DNA of 64,000 bases from Rosettibacter firmus (lineage in GTDB: Bacteria; Bacteroidota; Ignavibacteria; Ignavibacteriales; Melioribacteraceae), in the NCBI RefSeq assembly GCF_036860695.1, contig NZ_JAYKGJ010000001.1, forward strand, positions 1,116,001-1,180,000, given 5' to 3'. The notes beneath the pieces are model-generated. The model saw nothing but the letters and a program-made list of their open reading frames with translations, was not told the origin of the DNA and did no database searches. A program made the position numbers and the translations under genes. Positions 47,549-55,553 of this stretch are shown here, one piece after another (the first letter of the stretch is position 1; each line of letters begins with the position of its first letter).

Positions 47549-48373
47549 TTAATAACTTTGGTTAATAGACACGGTATAGTTCCCTATTATTGGAATATCA
47601 ATTGTAATTTTACCGTCATTGCGGGTTGTCAAAACTTTTCTAATGTTACCACCGAAGTTTAAGCCACTACAATGCTGTGCATAAAGGTTGTGATTTTGCG
47701 TTTCATGCATCATAGGCTTGTCAGATATAATTACAATATGAGGTTTACAGTAATTAAACACATCACGGCAATAGCCACTTTCGCGTCCATGATGTGAAGC
47801 AATTAAAATATTGGTGCGTTGCAAGCATTTTACAAAATTCGGGTCTCTCAAAAATTCTCTCCAACCTTTAGCTTCAATATCGCTTGGGAACATAACTCCT
47901 ACGCCGTTATAGGCAATAAATGTTACGACACTTAAATTATTTGTGTCTTGAAACTTTGTCGGAGAATGATGAAAATAAGTTATTTCCAAACCGTAGTTAT
48001 AGTATAACGAACCACCAGTAAAAACATTGCGAATCCAAAAGAGAGCCACCTTTAACCCATTAGGTACCATACCACTTTCCTCAATCTTATTGCGTTCTAA
48101 CCAATCAGGATTAATAAAATAGTTATACATGATACTTAATGGACGAAGATTGGGTTCAAAGTTTGGTAGGTCAGAAAGATGGTCTTCGTCGAGGTTACTT
48201 AAAACAATACAATGCGGCCATTGGTTACGTTGTAGTAACCAATTTGATGGACGCCAGTTTGTAGAAGAATTATGCCCAGCCCCAATTAGTATTAAATGGC
48301 CAGTTGGAGTTTCTATGGCATTGCATTCACCATGTTCAACATCAAAAATGTGTATTCTTGTTATATTCTTCAT
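47549..48373 (-). CDS. Metallo-beta-lactamase-fold protein, ComEC-like type (first)
   Basis: A 274-residue protein of the MBL fold, similar in layout to the ComEC/Rec2 hydrolase domain: HIFDVEHGECNAIETP, then CIVLSNLDEDHLSDL (metal-binding motif, with N60 where the first His is expected; D62, D64, H65 present), then NNLSVVTFIAYNGVGVMFPSD and ILIASHHGRESGY, and IVIISDKP. The Asn at the first ligand position may change or weaken metal binding. Its neighbour at 48400 has the same fold with a full motif, so the two may form a heterodimer (inference). It lies within the mod-res operon. Confidence 0.75.
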   Translation of the reverse strand: MKNITRIHIFDVEHGECNAIETPTGHLILIGAGHNSSTNWRPSNWLLQRNQWPHCIVLSNLDEDHLSDLPNFEPNLRPLSIMYNYFINPDWLERNKIEESGMVPNGLKVALFWIRNVFTGGSLYYNYGLEITYFHHSPTKFQDTNNLSVVTFIAYNGVGVMFPSDIEAKGWREFLRDPNFVKCLQRTNILIASHHGRESGYCRDVFNYCKPHIVIISDKPMMHETQNHNLYAQHCSGLNFGGNIRKVLTTRNDGKITIDIPIIGNYTVSINQSY

Positions 48374-48399
48374 AATGATTTGTATTAATATTTTCTCGA

Positions 48400-49290
48400 C
48401 TAAAGGTCATACCAATTGTCGCTGTAATTCTGAAATTGCGTGCGAAAAAAAATTTTCCCATTATCTTTTATTTTTAACCTTACATTTCCGTAATATTTGG
48501 TTGATAAAACAGTTCCATAGTTCTTATATGTGTCATAGTCGTAGTCTATTCCTTCTGCAACCGATACAATTATTAACTTCGGATCTACTGCATCCAGAAA
48601 ATCTTTCGAAACATGATTCTTGCTCCCATGTCCAGGAGCTAAAAGTATAGAAGATTTTAAGTCATTTCTATTATAATTTCTTACTATATCATCTAATGCA
48701 TTTTTTGTAGCATCTCCTGTTAACATTACTTTTATTTCGTTGTAGGTAATTTGAAGCACATAGCTTAAATGATCGTATTCTTCATTTTTTTCCGCCTCAT
48801 CAATTAGCTCTTTGTTAGGAGAAAGTATTTTGATACCATCTTGAACCCAGCAGCATTCAGCTGTCTGGTCTCTTAATGGTCTTACAATGGTTTTATTTGA
48901 TATTTTCCCAGCTCTCAAATTCTGGTAGAAATCCCAATCATTTTTATCGTAGGGAGACTGATCCCAGTTTTCTGGATCGGGTTTATTATTAGGTACATCC
49001 CAAAAATTTCTAACATATTTTTTTGTAAAAAGAGATTTTATACCTGACATATGATCCATATCTGGGTGAGTAAGGATAAATCTAAAAATTTCTTTATTTG
49101 AAAAATGTTGATTGATATAATCAATAGGATTTGTTAAATAAGCTTTATTTTCCTTACTCATTAAAATCCGCTGTAAATTAGAAATCGCTCTTGAATCATC
49201 TATATCAATCACACTTAATCGACCACTAGGAAAATCAATTATTGTGCAATTACCTTTTCCGACATTAATAAAATGTAAATTTAATTCCAT
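48400..49290 (-). CDS. Metallo-beta-lactamase-fold protein, ComEC-like type (second)
   Basis: A 296-residue MBL-fold protein. The start ATG 49290 lies 2 nt after the mod stop with GTGGGA upstream; ATG 49305 would overlap mod by 13 nt and lacks a good site. Signatures are HFINVGKGNCTIIDFPSGR, FILTHPDMDHMSGI (H75, D77, D79, H80), VMLTGDATKNALDDI and LAPGHGSKNH. The fold is used for nucleic-acid and nucleotide hydrolysis among many other reactions; the substrate is unknown. It is translationally coupled to mod and followed by a second, diverged paralogue. Confidence 0.78.
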   Translation of the reverse strand: MELNLHFINVGKGNCTIIDFPSGRLSVIDIDDSRAISNLQRILMSKENKAYLTNPIDYINQHFSNKEIFRFILTHPDMDHMSGIKSLFTKKYVRNFWDVPNNKPDPENWDQSPYDKNDWDFYQNLRAGKISNKTIVRPLRDQTAECCWVQDGIKILSPNKELIDEAEKNEEYDHLSYVLQITYNEIKVMLTGDATKNALDDIVRNYNRNDLKSSILLAPGHGSKNHVSKDFLDAVDPKLIIVSVAEGIDYDYDTYKNYGTVLSTKYYGNVRLKIKDNGKIFFRTQFQNYSDNWYDL

Positions 49291-49292
49291 AT

Positions 49293-52200
49293 TTATTCCC
49301 ACCAAATCAATGGCTTAATAAGTTTATAATCCAAATCTTTTGTATTGATTTTTGTTCCGTCTTCAAATTCAACTTCGCTATCGCTTATTTTCTTAATCCA
49401 TTTTCCGGTTAAGTTAGACAAAGTTTCGGCTATATCTATATTTTCATAAAGTTTAGACAAATCTACTTTCACTTTATTATTTTCATAATCAATCTCTAAT
49501 GCCTTAAGCATTTTTTCATCTTTTAAAAAAACATATTGAACATAAGGATTTTTATTTTGAATAATAAAAATATCATAATCTTCATAAACTACATTTGCAA
49601 GTGCTTCTTCGTATTGCTCAAGTTCATAGTATTTAAAAAATCCACCACCATTATAATAATTCCCCTCTTTTAGAGGGGCTATGGGTGTTTCATTCCCCTC
49701 TTTTAGAGGGGTGTCAGACGAAGTCTGACGGGGTGTTTTTAATTCTTTAGAAATTCCAGACTTATCATAAGCCAAAACCTTTTTCATTCTTGGTAAAACT
49801 ACACTATAAAAATGCTCTCCCATCTCAATACCTATCCATTTTCTGCCAAGTTTGTGAGCTACGGCTGTGGTTGTGCCTGAACCGAGGAAGAAGTCCATAA
49901 CTAAATCGGATTCGTTTGATGTAGATTTTATAACACGCTTTAGAAGTATTTCGGAATTTTCAGTGGGGAAACCTTGAGTTTGGGAATAGCCTGGTATATC
50001 TGTCCAGTTAGAATCTAACAGTTCTTCTTCACCAGTTAAATATTGTGGCATTCCTTTGACTATATTTCCTTTTAAATCCACATATTCCGAATCTTCTTTT
50101 ATTCTTATTCTCCCTTCCTGAATCATCCTATCAATAGTTTCTTGTATAAATGTCCAATGTCTTCCTTTTGGAGGATAAAGCAATCTACCTAAGATAACTC
50201 TTTCAGGGGGTCGCCTTTCTCCAGGTGAATGCATATTTAACCATTTCTGTTCTTCTCCCCGTTGCTTATATTGAGGGTAAAATTTGAATTTGTCCCCTTT
50301 TGTATAGAAAAACAAACTATCTATAGCTACGTTATATCCTTTGACCCCTGTAAAAATTTTCTTTGTTCTATTAATTTCAATCTCATTCCTAAAATTATCT
50401 CTTTCAAAAATCTCATCCATTAAACACCTTACAATCCAATTCCCATTGTAATCGCATCTTACAAAAATGCTTCCTTTCTCATTTAGCCATTCTTTGGCAA
50501 TTCGCAAACGGTTTTCAAGCAATGTTGCCCAGCTTGCATCTTTGTAGTTTGTGCGATACATGAATTGATCGGATGAATCCAGATTAAACGGCGGATCAAT
50601 ATAAATTGTCTGAACTTTTTCTTTGAACTTTGGCAAAATTGTATTCAGTGCCTGATAGTTTTCGCTTTTTATCAGCCAACCATCTAATGATTTATCTAAA
50701 TCGTCAAACAAAGATAAAATCTCAAGTTCTAGATCTTTGAAGTACTTTGTATCAATCGGTAAATGTTCATATTTTTTAGATAAATGTTTGCCTATTAAAT
50801 CAGTTTCAAAAATATCATCTACTTTAAAATTTTCATCTACAATTCCAAGTTCTTGCCATTCTTTTATTTGTAGATGAATATTAGGATGCTTCAAAATCCT
50901 CTGCACCAAATTCCCCTCTTGTATCTTCCCCTCTCGCATAGGGGTTAGTTGTGTATCATTCCCCTCTTTTAGAGGGGTTAGGGGTGTTTCATTCCCCTCT
51001 TGCAGAGGGGTTAGGGGTGTTAACTCCTCTCTCAAATATTCCATCACACCATCTAAATTAGTCTTTACATCTTCATCAAGTATATGAATAACTTTTAATC
51101 CTAAACTTTGCAGATATTCATCTCTTTCTCTATCATATTCAATTTTATCATTATGACTCCCACCATCTATTTCAATAACAACTCCAATATCTTTTACAAA
51201 AAAATCTACAATATAATTACCAATTATTTTTTGACGGTCAAAATCTAATCCAAGAAATTGCTTGCCCTTAACTCTTTGCCAGAGCAATACTTCCGATAAG
51301 TTTCCAGCTTTTCTTAATTCACGAGCTCTTTCTTTTAAGTTGGGATTGTATGGTAATTCATACCATTTAACTACCCCGTCAGACTTTGTCTGCCACCCCT
51401 TCACAGAAGGGGAATAAAACACCCCTTCATCCCCTCTATGAGAGGGGAATAGTTTGTCCAGTGTGATAACATAATTTGAATTTTTCACAAACTTAGGTTT
51501 ATTCCATATTTTTACAAGTTCATCTTCAAATTGTGAGATAAAATCTATAATCTTGAAGGCAATATCTTTTAAGATCTGTAATTCATTTACTCTGTCTACT
51601 GTCCATTCTTTTGCTCCATCCCAGAAATATTGATAACTCCAAAGTTTAAACTGCTCCTGTAAAAATGCCTTTGCATTTTTGTTTATGAAAAAATCAACTT
51701 CGCTTTGTCTTTCAAAAATTCGAAAAGCTCGTTCCAATAAATCTTCTTGGATATTGATTCCATTCTTTTTTAAGTTTTTAATTATATCATCTGTTTTTGT
51801 AACTCGTCCTCTCTCTGAATAATAGACATTTAAATGTATGGTTTTATCTTCTTTAATTTCTTTTAATTCATAAATCAAATTTCTTTTCTCATTAGCTTTC
51901 TTATGTTCAAGATTACTTACATCAAAGAAAAATTTATAATTATCTACTTCAATTTCTAAACTTCTAAAAATCCTATCAGTTTTTACATAATAAAGCATCT
52001 GTGTTTTCCAGAAAAGAACAACATCTTTTTCATTTGTATAAACTTTTTCATAAGCATTATTGTGAAAAGGTGTTGAATTAAAATAGATACTTCCCGATTC
52101 TGTAAAATAGCGACTGAAAAATGAGTAGAGTTTATCAAAAAGTTCGTCTCGAAATGAAGGATATTTTTCTAATGCTTTTTCTACATCGGCTTTTAAAAAT

Positions 52201-52325
52201 TCTTCAATCTTTTTGTAATAATTTGATTTTATCTTCATCAAGTTAACAAATCCACCAGTGCCTTCAACTTTTGCACCAATAAATACATCTTGTAATACTT
52301 GATAAAATTTTTGTTCTTTAGTCAT
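49293..52325 (-). CDS. mod: Type III DNA methyltransferase Mod subunit with inserted DUF559 endonuclease block
   Basis: A 1010-residue adenine-N6 methyltransferase that recognises the site and modifies it. The catalytic motif IYIDPPFN (575-582) precedes the AdoMet-binding MDFFLGSGTTTAVAH near residue 845, the beta-class order of type III Mod. Between about 293 and 472, before the catalytic motif, a DUF559 (Vsr-like nuclease) unit reads LPYNPNLKERARELRKAGN, FLGLDFDRQKIIGNYIVDFF and VVIEIDGGSH. It is bordered by repeat-encoded TPLTPLQEGN and TPLTPLKEGN peptides. A second repeat insertion lies at 864-889. The reading frame stays open through all insertions. The length is well above the usual 550-700 residues for Mod. 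Confidence 0.85.
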   Translation of the reverse strand: MTKEQKFYQVLQDVFIGAKVEGTGGFVNLMKIKSNYYKKIEEFLKADVEKALEKYPSFRDELFDKLYSFFSRYFTESGSIYFNSTPFHNNAYEKVYTNEKDVVLFWKTQMLYYVKTDRIFRSLEIEVDNYKFFFDVSNLEHKKANEKRNLIYELKEIKEDKTIHLNVYYSERGRVTKTDDIIKNLKKNGINIQEDLLERAFRIFERQSEVDFFINKNAKAFLQEQFKLWSYQYFWDGAKEWTVDRVNELQILKDIAFKIIDFISQFEDELVKIWNKPKFVKNSNYVITLDKLFPSHRGDEGVFYSPSVKGWQTKSDGVVKWYELPYNPNLKERARELRKAGNLSEVLLWQRVKGKQFLGLDFDRQKIIGNYIVDFFVKDIGVVIEIDGGSHNDKIEYDRERDEYLQSLGLKVIHILDEDVKTNLDGVMEYLREELTPLTPLQEGNETPLTPLKEGNDTQLTPMREGKIQEGNLVQRILKHPNIHLQIKEWQELGIVDENFKVDDIFETDLIGKHLSKKYEHLPIDTKYFKDLELEILSLFDDLDKSLDGWLIKSENYQALNTILPKFKEKVQTIYIDPPFNLDSSDQFMYRTNYKDASWATLLENRLRIAKEWLNEKGSIFVRCDYNGNWIVRCLMDEIFERDNFRNEIEINRTKKIFTGVKGYNVAIDSLFFYTKGDKFKFYPQYKQRGEEQKWLNMHSPGERRPPERVILGRLLYPPKGRHWTFIQETIDRMIQEGRIRIKEDSEYVDLKGNIVKGMPQYLTGEEELLDSNWTDIPGYSQTQGFPTENSEILLKRVIKSTSNESDLVMDFFLGSGTTTAVAHKLGRKWIGIEMGEHFYSVVLPRMKKVLAYDKSGISKELKTPRQTSSDTPLKEGNETPIAPLKEGNYYNGGGFFKYYELEQYEEALANVVYEDYDIFIIQNKNPYVQYVFLKDEKMLKALEIDYENNKVKVDLSKLYENIDIAETLSNLTGKWIKKISDSEVEFEDGTKINTKDLDYKLIKPLIWWE
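49661..49735. repeat. Palindromic repeat cluster within mod (C-terminal part)
   Basis: Two copies of the core CCCCTCTTTTAGAGGGG and a GTCAGACGAAGTCTGAC palindrome follow one another and are translated in frame as TPLKEGN-type peptides. They are the same sequences that flank the DUF559 block further upstream in the gene. Confidence 0.8.
50911..51450 (-). mobile_element. In-frame DUF559 block bounded by palindromic repeats within mod
   Basis: The left border (50911-51022) has several CCCCTCT...AGAGGGG palindromes. The right border (51372-51450) has CCCCTCTATGAGAGGGG, a CCCCTTCACAGAAGGGG hairpin and a GTCAGACTTTGTCTG palindrome. Between them lies a complete DUF559 domain of about 110 residues with EIDGGSH and VIHI, much like standalone DUF559 proteins (LPYNPNLKERARELRK...). 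The interpretation as an inserted element is inference from the borders and from the abnormal length of Mod. Confidence 0.5.
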
Positions 52326-52584
52326 TTCTCAATTTCTTTTTAATTGAAGTATAGATTATTTATTGATTAAAAAAATATATTTTCTATTTTACTTTGTAAA
52401 AGAATTAATCCCTACATCTTTATAAAAATAATGTTAACATTTTAATTTAATATTATTGGATTAAAAAATCATTTTAAATAAATTGTATGAAACGTTATAT
52501 AAGTAATATTGAAAAATTTATTTAAAACAAATTACAAGAATGCAGAAATTATAGGGGAGTAATTTAAGTTGCGTATTTTCATAA

Positions 52585-52613
52585 ATAAAAAAGCCTGATT
52601 TTTTTCAGGCTTT
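52585..52613 (-). terminator. Terminator downstream of the decayed tRNA-Asp copy
   Basis: The minus strand reads AAAGCCTGA-N6-TCAGGCTTTTTT, a stem of 7 bp followed by six T. Confidence 0.75.
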
Positions 52614-52622
52614 ACAATTTTG

Positions 52623-52677
52623 CGGGGCCGACGAGACTTCCCGAATTTCATTCGGGACGACCTCCTGCGTGATTCTA
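52623..52677 (-). pseudogene. Decayed tRNA-Asp copy with altered T-arm
   Basis: The minus strand keeps TTAGAA, TCACGCAGGAGGTCG and GTCTCGTCGGCCCCGC of the intact tRNA-Asp. It lacks the 5' half and ten bases of the anticodon arm, and has TCCCGAATGAAATTCGGGA in place of the T-loop region. It cannot fold as a tRNA. Confidence 0.75.
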
Positions 52678-52701
52678 AAAAATTATTTTCAATACAAAAA
52701 C

Positions 52702-52730
52702 AAAAAAGCTCAGACAATTCCGAGCTTTTA
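52702..52730 (-). terminator. Terminator after tRNA-Asp
   Basis: The minus strand reads AAAAGCTC...GAGCTTTTTT with a 10-nt loop, immediately downstream of the tRNA. Confidence 0.75.
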
Positions 52731-52733
52731 TCG

Positions 52734-52807
52734 CGGGGCCGACGAGACTCGAACTCGCGACCTCCTGCGTGACAGGCAGGCGTTCTAACCAACTGAACTA
52801 CGACCCC
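52734..52807 (-). tRNA. tRNA-Asp (anticodon GTC)
   Basis: Acceptor GGGGTCG/CGGCCCC (one T-G pair), D-arm GTTCAGTTGGTTAGAAC, anticodon stem CCTGC/GCAGG with loop CTGTCAC (anticodon GTC), T-arm GCGAGTTCGAGTCTCGT, and discriminator G. No CCA is encoded. Confidence 0.95.
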
Positions 52808-52879
52808 TTTTTACTAAGAACTAATTTCTAATTAATTGCACACAAAAATAGTAATTATATACTATCCAAACAAGAAACA

Positions 52880-53983
52880 CTATAATTTTTCGGTTCCAAA
52901 ACTTACTCCAACTGCACTTGCTGCTAAAACAGCCTGGTCATTTGGCTTAACTAATTTCTGTCTCGAAATTGCATCTTCTATCCATACACTTTTTATCTCA
53001 TTCCCTTTAAGTGCAACCATTTTCCCAAATTGTTTTTTTATTGCTAATTGAATCGCAAATGTTCCAAATTTTGTAGAAAGAATTCGATCAAATGGAGTTG
53101 GACTTCCTCCTCTTTGTAAATGACCAAGAACTGTATAACGAGTTTCTAAACCTGTATTCTCACTAATTTTTTTTGCAACATATTCACCAATTCCTCCAAG
53201 TTGAATGGGATCTGTCCGTTTTAAATCTTTTCCTTTAGTAATTATATCTTCACCTTTTGGTCTTGCACCTTCGGCAACACATACAATACTAAATTTTTTT
53301 CCCATCATATTTCTCATTAAAACTTTATCATAAACTCTTTCCCATTCAAATGGAATTTCTGGGATCAAAATTACATCTGCCCCACCTGCAAGTCCACCAT
53401 TTAAGGCTATCCAGCCTGCATATCTTCCCATAACTTCAATCACCATTACTCTATGATGCGATGATGCAGTTGTGTGTAATCGATCCAGTGCTTCAGTAAC
53501 AACATAGACTGCTGAGTCATGACCAAATGTTAAATCGGTAGCTTCTAAATCATTATCAATTGTTTTAGGCACACCAACTATATTCATTCCCATATCAATT
53601 AATTTTTTTGAGATGTGCATTGTTCCATCGCCACCGATTGCAATTACTGCATCGAGATTCCACGCTTCATAATTTTTTAAAGCATCTTTAGATCGATCGA
53701 TAATCTTAATCTTACCATCAACTTCTTCTGGCCAGTGAAATGGATCTCCTTTATTTGAAGAACCAAGTATGGTACCACCAGTTGCTAAAATACCCGATAC
53801 ATCTTTGTTATATAATTCAATTGCTTTCCCTTCAACCAGTCCTTCAAATCCATCTAATATACCTAAAACTGTTAAGCCATTGTCTAATGCTGGTTTGGTG
53901 ACGCCCCTAATTACTGCATTTAATCCTGGACAATCACCGCCGCCTGTTAGTATTCCTATTCTTTTTACTTTTTTAGCTGTCAT
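52880..53983 (-). CDS. pfkA: 6-phosphofructokinase
   Basis: Phosphorylates fructose-6-phosphate in glycolysis. Residues 9-24 hold GILTGGGDCPGLNAV, followed by GGDGT (117-121), PKTIDNDL (139-146), the MGRYAGWIAL region and LGHLQRGGSPTPFD. Gly in GGDG favours ATP as phosphoryl donor, while Lys in PKTIDN is common in pyrophosphate-dependent and mixed-clade enzymes, so the donor is not settled. The gene follows rnhC by 9 nt and probably shares its promoter. Confidence 0.93.
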   Translation of the reverse strand: MTAKKVKRIGILTGGGDCPGLNAVIRGVTKPALDNGLTVLGILDGFEGLVEGKAIELYNKDVSGILATGGTILGSSNKGDPFHWPEEVDGKIKIIDRSKDALKNYEAWNLDAVIAIGGDGTMHISKKLIDMGMNIVGVPKTIDNDLEATDLTFGHDSAVYVVTEALDRLHTTASSHHRVMVIEVMGRYAGWIALNGGLAGGADVILIPEIPFEWERVYDKVLMRNMMGKKFSIVCVAEGARPKGEDIITKGKDLKRTDPIQLGGIGEYVAKKISENTGLETRYTVLGHLQRGGSPTPFDRILSTKFGTFAIQLAIKKQFGKMVALKGNEIKSVWIEDAISRQKLVKPNDQAVLAASAVGVSFGTEKL

Positions 53984-53992
53984 TTTTTTATT

Positions 53993-54898
53993 CTATTTAT
54001 TTAAAATGTTATTTGTTGTTTTAAAATGAAGTTTCACAAATTTATTTAATGATTCTTTCCCGTATTTTTTTACTAATTCGGCTGCAGCTTTTTCAACTTT
54101 TTTGGAAGTCCCTTTTATTAACTCAATTTCATCATTAGAATTTTTAATAAACCATTCATTGAATTTATTTCGTGCTAATATTGAAGCAGCAGCTACACCA
54201 ACAAACTTTTCTGCTTTTGTTTCCTGTATAAATTTAATAGATGAATGATTTTTATTAAAAGAAATATTGAGTTCTCTTTTACTGAACTTATCTGTTATAA
54301 CTGTATCACACTTAGTTTTTTTTAGAAGGTTTTCAATTGCTTTTGAGTGAGCCCAATTTAAAAGGTGATTAAGATTCTTAAATTTATCATACAATTGATT
54401 ATATTTTTGAGGCGATATTGTTACAATACTATAGTTTTCTTTTACAATTTTTAAAATCTCCTTTGATAAATCTGAAATCTGATTCTCTGATAAATCTTTA
54501 CTATCTCTTACTCCAATCTGTTTTAATTTTTTCTGGGTATCTAAATCTACATAGACAGCAGCAACAACTAAAGGACCAAAATAATCTCCCTTGCCGCTTT
54601 CATCTGTTCCAATATATTCATCTGGTTCGGACAAATTTTCATCATTATAATCAAGTTCAAGTTGACCAAAAATTAATTTTCTTAAAGTAATATATTCTGG
54701 TAATTCAGTATTACCCTGCAAAATTGTTTTGACACCTTTTTTACCAAAGTAGACCAGTACTTTATAAATGTTTCTGTTGATATTTAATGAGAATTCGAAA
54801 TTGTAATTTTTTTCTATAATATCTGAAGTTAAATAGTATTTCTCGAGTTGAGATTTAAGTTGATTTATAAGATTCAGAGCTATTTTTTTGTTAGTCAT
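53993..54898 (-). CDS. rnhC: Ribonuclease HIII
   Basis: A 301-residue RNase HIII that removes RNA from RNA-DNA hybrids. An N-terminal TBP-like substrate-binding domain (about 1-85, with VLVYFGKKGVKTILQG) precedes the catalytic domain starting GTDESGKGDYFGPLVVAA (D99, E100), with further acidic residues in VRDSKDL and VITDKFS. The N-terminal domain and the GKGD form distinguish HIII from HII. It is first in a two-gene unit with PFK. Confidence 0.92.
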   Translation of the reverse strand: MTNKKIALNLINQLKSQLEKYYLTSDIIEKNYNFEFSLNINRNIYKVLVYFGKKGVKTILQGNTELPEYITLRKLIFGQLELDYNDENLSEPDEYIGTDESGKGDYFGPLVVAAVYVDLDTQKKLKQIGVRDSKDLSENQISDLSKEILKIVKENYSIVTISPQKYNQLYDKFKNLNHLLNWAHSKAIENLLKKTKCDTVITDKFSKRELNISFNKNHSSIKFIQETKAEKFVGVAAASILARNKFNEWFIKNSNDEIELIKGTSKKVEKAAAELVKKYGKESLNKFVKLHFKTTNNILNK

Positions 54899-55144
54899 TT
54901 AAAAATTTTATTAAACTACTAAAATTTAGTAAAAGAATTTCAATGTATAAATTATTCCATACAATTTTATTCAGCATAAATTATTTTTAAAACATACCAA
55001 ATGAAGAATTGAAAAATTTTTTGTATTCTTGTAACCGCACTTTTAAAGTTTTTCATAAATAAAGGCGGTAAAGTTGTTGCCTGTCCGCCTTTGGTGAAAA
55101 TTTGGCGATCTTGAAAACTCTTCCATAAACAGTTCTTTTAATCT

Positions 55145-55232
55145 GGAGAGGTGGCAGAGTGGTTGAATGCGGCGGTCTTGAAAACCGTTGTCCGTGTAAC
55201 GCGGACCGGGGGTTCGAATCCCTCCCTCTCCG
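55145..55232 (+). tRNA. tRNA-Ser (anticodon TGA)
   Basis: Class II tRNA with acceptor GGAGAGG/CCTCTCC, anticodon loop CTTGAAA (TGA, serine TCA), a long variable arm GTCCGTGTAACGCGGAC, T-loop GTTCGAAT and discriminator G. No CCA is encoded. Confidence 0.95.
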
Positions 55233-55553
55233 CTCAAAATCTTTATATCTATTAAAAACACTCCTCTTCTTCCTTTCATAAAACCAGTAACAATTACAAC
55301 TGAGAATTTTAAATAATTGATTATTGCTATATTAAACAAAGCGAAATATTTCAAATTTGTTTTGAAAGAAACGCTTCGTCTATTTCGGAGTGAAAAAAGA
55401 GTAATTTTTTCAAAATGGTCTGAGTATATTAATAATCGGCATCGTGACACTTTATTACTTGAGAATAATAAAATTTTTTTACAAATACGATTCCTATCCT
55501 TTTACATAATTAAAATCATTATTTTATAGAAGCAAATTGGTTGAGATTAACAA
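55233..55553. other. Non-coding stretch between tRNA-Ser and the carbamoyltransferase
   Basis: A 70-codon open frame at 55317-55529 has no ribosome site and unnatural composition, so no gene is called. No terminator hairpin directly follows the tRNA. The promoter of the downstream trio should lie here, but I could not assign its boxes. Confidence 0.4.

Noticed and set aside
55062-55093. GGCGG...CCGCC hairpin upstream of tRNA-Ser as a terminator
   Set aside because: It has no T-run on either side and lies over 190 bp from the nearest gene start on the minus strand; its role is not supportable.
55317-55529. 70-codon plus-strand frame after tRNA-Ser
   Set aside because: No Shine-Dalgarno, no recognisable domain, and AT-rich composition that opens frames by chance.
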